Source: Aquamicrobium sp.
Lineage (GTDB): Bacteria; Pseudomonadota; Alphaproteobacteria; Rhizobiales; Rhizobiaceae
NCBI GenBank assembly: GCA_014860725.1
Contig: JACZJD010000603.1
Location: 1-6,947, forward strand
Direction of reading: 5' to 3'
Length of the DNA stretch: 6,947 nt
Shown: in pieces, positions 1 to 4,848 of the stretch
How positions within the stretch are numbered: the stretch's first letter is position 1
How the letters are laid out: each line of letters begins with the position of its first letter
The notes under the pieces: model-generated
Seen by the model: the letters and a program-made list of their open reading frames with translations, nothing else
The model's database searches: none
What the model was told of the DNA's origin: nothing
Translations under genes and position numbers: made by a program

Positions 1-28
1 TCCGTGAGGCTTTGCTCGGTCTGCGGGG

Positions 29-2302
29 TCACACGCGCGGCGTCGTTTCCAGCGGGAAGATCAGCAGCGCGCCCTTGGGGCCGGACTTGTCGCCCAGCCG
101 CGCCGCGCCGCGCGTCGCCGGCGCGGCCTCGACGTCGCGCAGCAGCTCGCTGAAGCTCACGGCCTGGCGGCCGAGCGAGCGCGTCGCGTTGCGCACGCCG
201 ACCTGCTCGAGGAAGGACAGGTCCTCCACCTGCGACAGCGGCGCGGCCTCCGACAGCACCACCACCATGCGCTCGATGCCGTAGCTCGAATCGGTGAAGG
301 CGAGGAGCGGAATGTCGATCTCGCTGCCGCTCGACAGCCGCTCGACATACATGTGGCTGATCGAATAGTCGCTGCCGATATAGAGCACGTTGATGTCGAC
401 CGGCCTGGCCGAGGAGTTGCGCGCCTCGATATGCACCTCGTCGTCGGGATGGACGACCGGCACGGTGCCGGCGCGCAGCGGCTCGGCGTCCGCGGCCTCG
501 GTGCGCTTGATCTTGAAGCCGACCTCGACCTCCTGCGGCCGGAACTCCGACACCGCCGAAAGCTGCGACAGGCTGGTGGCGCGGAAGATGCGCACGAGGT
601 CCTCGCCGAGCTTCTCGGCGATCTCGTCGGCGCTCGCGCCGGCGAGCGGCAGCGACGGCGAGCGGCGGCCGTCCTCCAGCGACAGCTCGGTCGACGGCGG
701 CAGGAGCCACACGCGCGGCTCGGTGCCGAGGCTGGCACGCGCCGAAGCGGCGGCGGCCTCGTCCTTCGCCTGGTCGGCGATGAGGACGCCGACATCCATC
801 TCGCTCATCACCGCGAGCTTGAGGTCGGCCGTCTCGCCGGCGTCGACGAGGCGCAGGTTCACCGGCACCGTCTGCTCGGCGACGATCTTGTCGAGCGCGG
901 CGTTGATGAGGTCGGCCTCGGCCGGGAAGCCGTCGCCGGCAGCCCCGTCGATGCTTGGCCGCGCCACGACGAGCTCGAAGCCGATCGCGAGCTCCGCCAG
1001 CCGCGCCCAGGCATCGGCGGGAATGTCCGCCACGGCCAGCGCCGGCAGCCCCTCATGGGCGACGGGCGCGATGCGGCTGGTCAGGTTCTTCGCCGCCTGC
1101 ACCTCGACATAGCCGAGCGCATCGTCGGCGGCGGAGGTCGGCGACGGCAGGATCGCGAGCCTGGTGCCGCGCGACAGCCGGTGAAGCTGGCCCGCCGGAA
1201 TCTCCAGCGCGTCGTTCTCGATCCTGATCGGCCATTGCGCGATGCGGTCGTCCGGCGTCATGCCGAACACCTGCCGGTCGAGGTCGCCCTCGAACAGCGG
1301 CGTCGGGCGGGTGCGGTTGTCGCCGGAATAGGCCTGCAGCACGGCCTGGCCGAGCTGGCGGTAGGTCACGGCCGGGTTCTCCGCGATCTTGGAGAACAGC
1401 GTGAAGGTGAAGAGGCCGAGCTTGGCCGCGTCCGGGTCGCCCTTGGGCAGCGGCATCTCCGGCGTCGTCTCGGTGTTCTGGGCCGCGAAGAAGGCGACGA
1501 GGCCGCCCGGCGCGATGGATTCGGCGCCGGTCGGCTCGGTGGTGGTCAGGCCGAGCGAGTTCTGCCGCTGGCTCTCGTCGCCCATGCCGCGCGTGGCCGC
1601 GCCCTCCGCCTGCGCCGCCGCCTCGATCATCGCCGCTTCCGGAATGCCGAGATCGGTGAAGTCGATCTTGCGCTCGGTCTCGTCGCCGTCGGTGATCGCG
1701 CGCGTCATCGTTCCCGAATGGCAGCAGTCGAACACGGCCCAGATGAACGCGCCCTTGTCGCGGATCGCCTGCAGGTGGTCGCGGATCTCCTTGTCGATCA
1801 ACGCATTGGGGATGCCCCTGGCGCGATCCTGCCACATGCCGGTGTCGGAGGGCAGGAACACCTCGTCCAGCCCGTCCGGCTCGATCGACGGGTCGATCGC
1901 CGGCTGCTGGGTGCCGTGGCCGGAGAACTGGAGATAGACGAAGTCGCCGGCCTTGACCTTGCCGGCCAGGCCGTCGAGCGCGCTGCGGATCGAGCCGCGC
2001 GTCGGCGCGCCGTTGCTGTCGATGCCGTCGGCCAGCACCGAGACGTTCTCCGGCTCGAACCGGACCGGCGCGTTGTTGAGCAGGAATTCGCGCACCAGCG
2101 CCGCGTCGTTGTTGGGGCCGACGAGGCTCGCCTTGGGCGGCAGGTTGGGATAGGCGGTCACGGCCACCAGCAGCGCGTGGTTGGTGCGGTCGGAGGCCGC
2201 GCCGCTTTGGGCGAAGCCGGGAAGGACGCCCAGCCCGAGGCTGCCTGCGCCCAGAGCCGCGGTTCCGACGAGCAGGCCGCGTCGCGTGATGTGATGATGC
2301 AT
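29..2302 (-). CDS. Tat-exported caspase-like (metacaspase/orthocaspase-type) protein with DUF4384-like C-terminal domain
   Basis: Complete gene of 757 codons plus a TGA stop. Residues 1-32 look like a twin-arginine signal peptide: TRRGLLVG at 6-13, a Gly/Ala/Leu-rich core, and a likely signal peptidase site after GFA (29-31). A folded, periplasmic or envelope location is therefore inferred. Residues about 42-345 match the caspase/peptidase C14 fold. The first strand is HALLVAVTAYPNLP; the catalytic His is H129 in QFSGHG; DGLDEVFLPSD (143-153) resembles the acidic S1 pocket of Arg/Lys-specific metacaspases; the catalytic Cys is most likely C194 in FDCCHSG. A p10-like strand follows (GGLVAFFAAQNTE, then GLFTFTLF at 296-303). 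Residues 200-265 form a polar linker with several Arg, a possible processing region. The middle part (about 356-580) is not confidently assigned. Residues about 597-690 (INVLYIGSDYSISHMY) resemble DUF4384, common in bacterial caspase-like proteins. ATG at 2302 is preferred over the in-frame TTG at 2317, because the TTG overlaps the Shine-Dalgarno sequence. The fold call is firm; substrate and process are unknown. Confidence 0.9.
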   Translation of the reverse strand: MHHHITRRGLLVGTAALGAGSLGLGVLPGFAQSGAASDRTNHALLVAVTAYPNLPPKASLVGPNNDAALVREFLLNNAPVRFEPENVSVLADGIDSNGAPTRGSIRSALDGLAGKVKAGDFVYLQFSGHGTQQPAIDPSIEPDGLDEVFLPSDTGMWQDRARGIPNALIDKEIRDHLQAIRDKGAFIWAVFDCCHSGTMTRAITDGDETERKIDFTDLGIPEAAMIEAAAQAEGAATRGMGDESQRQNSLGLTTTEPTGAESIAPGGLVAFFAAQNTETTPEMPLPKGDPDAAKLGLFTFTLFSKIAENPAVTYRQLGQAVLQAYSGDNRTRPTPLFEGDLDRQVFGMTPDDRIAQWPIRIENDALEIPAGQLHRLSRGTRLAILPSPTSAADDALGYVEVQAAKNLTSRIAPVAHEGLPALAVADIPADAWARLAELAIGFELVVARPSIDGAAGDGFPAEADLINAALDKIVAEQTVPVNLRLVDAGETADLKLAVMSEMDVGVLIADQAKDEAAAASARASLGTEPRVWLLPPSTELSLEDGRRSPSLPLAGASADEIAEKLGEDLVRIFRATSLSQLSAVSEFRPQEVEVGFKIKRTEAADAEPLRAGTVPVVHPDDEVHIEARNSSARPVDINVLYIGSDYSISHMYVERLSSGSEIDIPLLAFTDSSYGIERMVVVLSEAAPLSQVEDLSFLEQVGVRNATRSLGRQAVSFSELLRDVEAAPATRGAARLGDKSGPKGALLIFPLETTPRV

Positions 2303-2308
2303 CGATCG

Positions 2309-2315
2309 TTCTCCC
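2309..2315 (-). promoter_or_regulatory. Ribosome binding site of the caspase-like gene
   Basis: On the minus strand GGGAGAA lies six bases before the ATG at 2302. It overlaps the in-frame TTG (2315-2317) that would give a protein five residues longer. An SD at this spacing supports the ATG. From the ATG the protein begins MHHHITRR, which puts the twin arginines at residues 7-8, a normal place for a Tat signal. Confidence 0.7.
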
Positions 2316-2382
2316 AAGCCCTGGCTTCCCGTACGGAATGTGTTCTACAGGAATAGGGCCTCATTTTGAAAGCGGTTCGGCA

Positions 2383-2407
2383 CGAAAGCGGGTTCGATAC
2401 CGCTTCG
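2383..2407. repeat. Imperfect inverted repeat, overlapping a tandem direct repeat
   Basis: CGAAAGCGG (2383-2391) can pair with CCGCTTCG (2400-2407) as an 8-bp stem with one bulged A, around the 8-base loop GTTCGATA. The left arm belongs to the second copy of a direct repeat: GAAAGCGGTTCG at 2368-2379 and GAAAGCGGGTTCG at 2384-2396, with starts 16 bases apart. It could be an operator for either flanking gene or a leader hairpin. It has no U-tract, so it is not a standard terminator. The function is inferred only from symmetry and position. Confidence 0.35.
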
Positions 2408-2496
2408 ACGCCGCCCTGCGGCCGATCCTTGGGTGCCGCGTCGTGTTTTTCTCGACAAGGCGGTTGCGGCGCGCTAGGCGGGCGGCAGACGCAACC

Positions 2497-2500
2497 GGAG
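2497..2500 (+). promoter_or_regulatory. Ribosome binding site of rpe
   Basis: GGAG lies nine bases before the ATG at 2510. It settles the rpe start: the frame stays open upstream to a TTG at 2366, but that would add 48 residues with no similarity to the epimerase family, whereas the ATG gives a family-typical N-terminus. Confidence 0.65.
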
Positions 2501-2509
2501 CGCCGCGCC

Positions 2510-3208
2510 ATGACCGACCCCATCGCCCCTCGAACCATCATCGCGCCGTCGGTGCTGTCGTCCGACTTTTCGCGGCTGGGCGACGAGGTCGAGGCGGTGG
2601 CGGCCGCCGGCGCGGACTGGATTCATCTCGACGTGATGGACGGCCATTTCGTGCCCAACATCACCTTCGGCCCGCCGGTCATCAAGGCGATCCGCAACCG
2701 CACCGGCAAGGTGTTCGACTGCCACCTGATGATCGCCCCCGCCGATCCCTATCTCGCCGCCTTCGCCGAGGCCGGCTGCGACATCATCACCGTCCACGCC
2801 GAGGCCGGCCCGCATCTCGACCGCTCGCTGCAGGCGATCCGCAACCTCGGCAAGAAGGCCGGCGTGTCGCTCAACCCCTCGACGCCGGAGAGCGTCATCG
2901 AATATGTGCTCGACCGGCTCGACCTCGTGCTTCTGATGACCGTCAACCCCGGCTTCGGCGGGCAGGCGTTCATCCCGTCGGTCATCGAGAAGGTGCGCCG
3001 CGTCAAGGCGATGATCGGCGACCGGCCGATCGACATCGAGATCGACGGCGGCGTGACGCCCGAGACCGCGCCGCTGGTCGCGGCGGCGGGCGCCAACGTG
3101 CTGGTCGCCGGCTCGGCCGTGTTCAAGGGCGGCTCGAAGGACGCCTACGCCAAGAACATCGCGGCGATCCGCAACGCCGCCGACGCCGCGGTCGGGCGCC
3201 TCGTCTAG
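2510..3208 (+). CDS. rpe: Ribulose-phosphate 3-epimerase
   Basis: Interconverts D-ribulose 5-phosphate and D-xylulose 5-phosphate in the cytoplasm, in the non-oxidative pentose phosphate pathway (also in the Calvin cycle where that exists). The gene encodes 232 residues, close to the usual 220-230, and forms a complete (beta/alpha)8 barrel. Family signatures are all present: [10 protein letters not shown] (11-20), [12 protein letters not shown] (39-50) with metal/catalytic H39 and D41, CHLMI (71-75) with H72, [12 protein letters not shown] (143-154) in the phosphate-binding loop region, and DIEIDGGV (175-182) with catalytic D179. H39, D41, H72 and D179 correspond to the four metal and acid-base residues known in this family. 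The gene diverges from the caspase-like gene and converges with the chemoreceptor gene, so it is probably transcribed alone. Nothing suggests truncation or transfer. Allulose or hexulose-phosphate epimerase relatives share the fold, but the match to Rpe is strong. Confidence 0.97.
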   Translation: MTDPIAPRTIIAPSVLSSDFSRLGDEVEAVAAAGADWIHLDVMDGHFVPNITFGPPVIKAIRNRTGKVFDCHLMIAPADPYLAAFAEAGCDIITVHAEAGPHLDRSLQAIRNLGKKAGVSLNPSTPESVIEYVLDRLDLVLLMTVNPGFGGQAFIPSVIEKVRRVKAMIGDRPIDIEIDGGVTPETAPLVAAAGANVLVAGSAVFKGGSKDAYAKNIAAIRNAADAAVGRLV

Positions 3209-3232
3209 CGCCCGTCCGGCTTCCGCTCAGAC
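3203..3232. terminator. Candidate bidirectional terminator spanning the convergent stop codons
   Basis: GTCTAGCG (3203-3210) pairs with CGCTCAGAC (3224-3232) as an 8-bp stem with one bulged base and a 13-base loop. The left arm contains the rpe TAG (3206-3208) and the right arm contains the complement of the chemoreceptor TGA (3227-3229). Only 18 bases separate the two genes, so one shared hairpin would be economical. Neither side has a clear T-tract, so this is a weak call and may be chance. Confidence 0.28.
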
Positions 3233-4669
3233 CTTGTAGCCGATCCTGAGGCCGCCCCAGTGGCGGCCTTTGACCGTGATCGGTGCCGAGACGTCCTTCA
3301 TCAGCGCGAAGGTGCCGCCGCCCATGTCTCGGCGGTAGGTCTGGAGCAGGAACGGCTTGGTGTTGCGCCCGGCGCCGAGCCCGGTGCGGTCGGAGAAGAT
3401 GCGCCGGTTGCGGCAGTTGGCGGCGTTCCACACGGGATCGTCGCCCTGCGGCTTGGAATAGACGAGGTTGTGCGTCGGAAGATAACCGTTGCGGTCGACC
3501 GCCGCGCAGAACACGATGCGCGCATCCATCCCCAGCACCGGCTCCTGCACCGGCGGCAGCGCCCGGTCGGTGAAGGCGGTGAAGCGCGTCAGCACCTGCT
3601 CGGGGTCGGAGCGGGGCACCGGGCGATAGTCCTCGTCGAAGAGGTCGGCGAGCGCGATGCGGCCCTCGTCCACCGCCCTCTCGAACAGCGCGGCGATCTC
3701 GCCCGCCTTGCGGCGGCATATCTCGATCAGCGGCGTGTCCGGCGTCTCGATGCCGGTGCCGGCGATGTAGAGGATGAAGTCCTCGGAGATGTCGAGGATG
3801 GCCTGCGAGCGGCGGCCGGCGGCGGCGAGCTTGCCGTCGCACTCGCGCGCCATCTCCGCCAGCGCGCCGAGATGGCCGCGCACCTGGTCGCTGGCGGCGA
3901 TGTTCTGCTGCACCGGCTCGGCCATGCCGTCGATGCGGTCGGCGAGCTGCTCGACGGTCGAGACCAGCGACTGGATGGTGCGCGTCGCCTCGCTCGCCTG
4001 CGCCGAGGCCTCGATGGCGGCTCCGGCGGTCGCGGCGCTGCTCTTCGAGGTCTGGTTGAGCTCGGCGAGCGTGCCCTGGAGCGCGGCGAGGCTCGTCTCG
4101 TTCTGCTTGGCGGCGGTGCCGATCTGGTCGGCCAGCGCCTTGACCGCGTTGCCGATGACCGCGAAGCCCTTGCCGGCGTCGCCGAGCCGCGCCGCCTCGA
4201 TCGAGGCGTTGAGCGCGACGAGCTGCGTCTCGCGGGCGATCTCGTTGATCGAGGCGCTGGCCTCGCGCACCAGCTTGATCGTCTCGGTGACCCTCTCCAG
4301 CGCCGCGCCGAAGCCGATCACGTCGCGGCTCAGCGTCTGCAGGTTCCCGACCGCACCGTCGAGCGTGTGCGCCACCGTGTCGGCGCTGGCCGAAAGCACG
4401 GCGCGGGTCTCGCCGGCGGACGCGCGCGCCTCGTCCATCGAGGCGGCGAGCCGGGCATTGGCCCTGCCGGTCGCCTCGGCCTCGCGCACGACGCCGCGCA
4501 GCGTGTCGAGCTGGCGATGGCCGAGCTTGCCGAGGTCGTCGACGATGCCGACGATGTCGGCGATCTCGACGCCGAGGCGGCTCGCCCGCTCGCCGATCGC
4601 GGCCATGTCGGCGTCGTGGTGAAGTGCATCGCCGCCCTCGGCAGCAACGCGAAGCTGAGCCAGGCTCAT
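3227..4669 (-). CDS. Soluble methyl-accepting chemotaxis protein with C-terminal PAS/Cache-like sensor domain
   Basis: A complete 480-residue chemoreceptor with no signal peptide, transmembrane helix or HAMP domain, so it should be cytoplasmic. Residues about 20-290 are mostly helical and Ala/Glu-rich, as in an MCP coiled-coil hairpin. The tip is at about 141-182 ([20 protein letters not shown] onward, then [16 protein letters not shown]). Family knowledge says this tip docks CheW and the kinase CheA. Residues about 290-480 form a separate domain with [11 protein letters not shown] (391-401), [10 protein letters not shown] (421-430), [12 protein letters not shown] (441-452), MKDVSAPI (457-464) and [11 protein letters not shown] (468-478). 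That pattern recurs at the C-terminus of many proteobacterial MCPs and looks PAS/Cache-like; the ligand is unknown. No CheR-tethering pentapeptide of the NWETF type is seen at the C-terminus (ends GYKV). Tip substitutions are unusual: Q149 for the usual Asn, A175 for the usual Glu and K177 for the usual Arg. ATG at 4669 has a strong SD. No other che or fla genes are nearby, so it is an orphan receptor here. Confidence 0.93.
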   Translation of the reverse strand: MSLAQLRVAAEGGDALHHDADMAAIGERASRLGVEIADIVGIVDDLGKLGHRQLDTLRGVVREAEATGRANARLAASMDEARASAGETRAVLSASADTVAHTLDGAVGNLQTLSRDVIGFGAALERVTETIKLVREASASINEIARETQLVALNASIEAARLGDAGKGFAVIGNAVKALADQIGTAAKQNETSLAALQGTLAELNQTSKSSAATAGAAIEASAQASEATRTIQSLVSTVEQLADRIDGMAEPVQQNIAASDQVRGHLGALAEMARECDGKLAAAGRRSQAILDISEDFILYIAGTGIETPDTPLIEICRRKAGEIAALFERAVDEGRIALADLFDEDYRPVPRSDPEQVLTRFTAFTDRALPPVQEPVLGMDARIVFCAAVDRNGYLPTHNLVYSKPQGDDPVWNAANCRNRRIFSDRTGLGAGRNTKPFLLQTYRRDMGGGTFALMKDVSAPITVKGRHWGGLRIGYKV

Positions 4670-4676
4670 CGGCTAT

Positions 4677-4682
4677 CCTCCC
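4677..4682 (-). promoter_or_regulatory. Strong ribosome binding site of the chemoreceptor gene
   Basis: On the minus strand GGGAGG lies seven bases before the ATG at 4669, within a longer purine run (4676-4686). It is the strongest SD in the window and fixes the chemoreceptor start. Confidence 0.75.
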
Positions 4683-4722
4683 TCCCGCATGCGTACGGGC
4701 GAAAAGGATCGCTGCTTTGCGT

Positions 4723-4746
4723 TATTTTCGCGTTAACCGGGAAATA
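4723..4746. repeat. Imperfect 24-base palindrome centred on GTTAAC
   Basis: The outer arms are TATTTT and GAAATA and the centre is GTTAAC (4732-4737). Nine of twelve symmetric positions pair; one of the three failures is a T-G pair. It lies 54-77 bases upstream of the chemoreceptor start, where an operator or promoter element would be expected. Symmetry and position are the only evidence. Confidence 0.35.
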
Positions 4747-4761
4747 CTGCGCCGCATCGTA

Positions 4762-4773
4762 TTTCCGCGGAAA
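4762..4773. repeat. Perfect 12-base palindrome TTTCCGCGGAAA
   Basis: An exact dyad of TTTCCG and CGGAAA, 93-104 bases upstream of the chemoreceptor ATG. It fits a half-site pair for a dimeric regulator, but I do not recognise a known consensus. It could also be a chance palindrome, since 12-base perfect palindromes occur at low frequency in any sequence. Confidence 0.4.
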
Positions 4774-4780
4774 AGCCGAA

Positions 4781-4808
4781 ACGATCTATCGTCCTGTTTT
4801 TGCACAGG
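4781..4808. repeat. Two abutting inverted repeats
   Basis: ACGAT-CT-ATCGT (4781-4792) is followed with no gap by CCTGT-TTTTGC-ACAGG (4793-4808). Both have perfect 5-bp arms. The second resembles an enterobacterial LexA box in its CTGT/ACAG ends, but the spacer is six bases instead of eight, and alphaproteobacterial LexA sites normally use GTTC direct repeats, so it is not called as LexA. They may be regulator sites or part of the polA 3' end. Confidence 0.35.
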
Positions 4809-4815
4809 TCTTGGG

Positions 4816-4834
4816 AAAAGCCCGCTTCCGGCTT
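4816..4834 (-). terminator. Weak candidate Rho-independent terminator of polA
   Basis: On the minus strand, starting 14 bases after the polA TAG, AAGCC (4834-4830) pairs with GGCTT (4822-4818) around a 7-base loop, followed by T residues to 4816. The U-run is only four bases, two of them used in the stem, and is followed by CCC. The position is right but the hairpin is weak. Confidence 0.35.
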
Positions 4835-4848
4835 AACCCCGCATTGTC

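Larger units (their letters stand above)
2303..2509. other. Divergent intergenic region between the caspase-like gene and rpe
   Basis: 207 bases separate the two divergent start codons, so both promoters should lie here. I could not find a convincing sigma-70-type promoter in either direction. The best candidate for rpe is TCGACA at 2452-2457, 16 bases, then CTAGGC at 2474-2479, which is a poor -10 match. The region holds a tandem direct repeat (2368-2379 and 2384-2396), a hairpin-like inverted repeat (2383-2407), and a short palindrome AAGCC-CT-GGCTT at 2316-2327 directly upstream of the caspase SD. No open frame here has coding support. Confidence 0.6.
4670..4848. other. Intergenic region between polA and the chemoreceptor gene, rich in short palindromes
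   Basis: 179 bases, visibly richer in A+T than the flanking genes, lie downstream of polA and upstream of the chemoreceptor on the minus strand. The region should hold the end of the polA transcript and the chemoreceptor promoter. I could not assign a clear sigma-70, sigma-28 or sigma-54 promoter by eye. It carries several inverted repeats: CCCG-N8-CGGG at 4684-4699, an imperfect 24-base palindrome centred on GTTAAC (4723-4746), TTTCCGCGGAAA (4762-4773), ACGATCTATCGT (4781-4792), CCTGT-N6-ACAGG (4793-4808), and the terminator-like hairpin at 4818-4834. No plausible gene is seen. Confidence 0.6.

Noticed and set aside
1..28. Possible gene or terminator at the left edge
   Set aside because: Only 28 bases lie past the caspase stop, with no hairpin or recognisable coding signal.
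2303..2317. TTG start five codons upstream of the caspase-like ATG
   Set aside because: This TTG overlaps the GGGAGAA ribosome binding site of the ATG and has no SD of its own that I can see.
353..2356. Long plus-strand open frame (667 codons) antisense to the caspase-like gene
   Set aside because: Arg/Gly/Ala/Val-rich translation with no recognisable motif. It lies exactly opposite a well-supported gene, as expected from high third-position GC.
2386..2405. tRNA T-arm-like sequence (GGTTCGATACC) as a possible tRNA or attachment-site remnant
   Set aside because: No acceptor stem, anticodon arm or D-arm can be fitted around it, the loop is eight bases instead of seven, and no integrase or element boundary is nearby.
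2366..2509. N-terminal extension of rpe from an upstream TTG
   Set aside because: The extra 48 residues match nothing in the epimerase family. The ATG at 2510 has an SD and gives the usual length.
4793..4808. LexA (SOS) box near the end of polA
   Set aside because: CTGT and ACAG are separated by six bases, not the eight of the enterobacterial site, and alphaproteobacterial LexA boxes are of the GTTC-N7-GTTC type.
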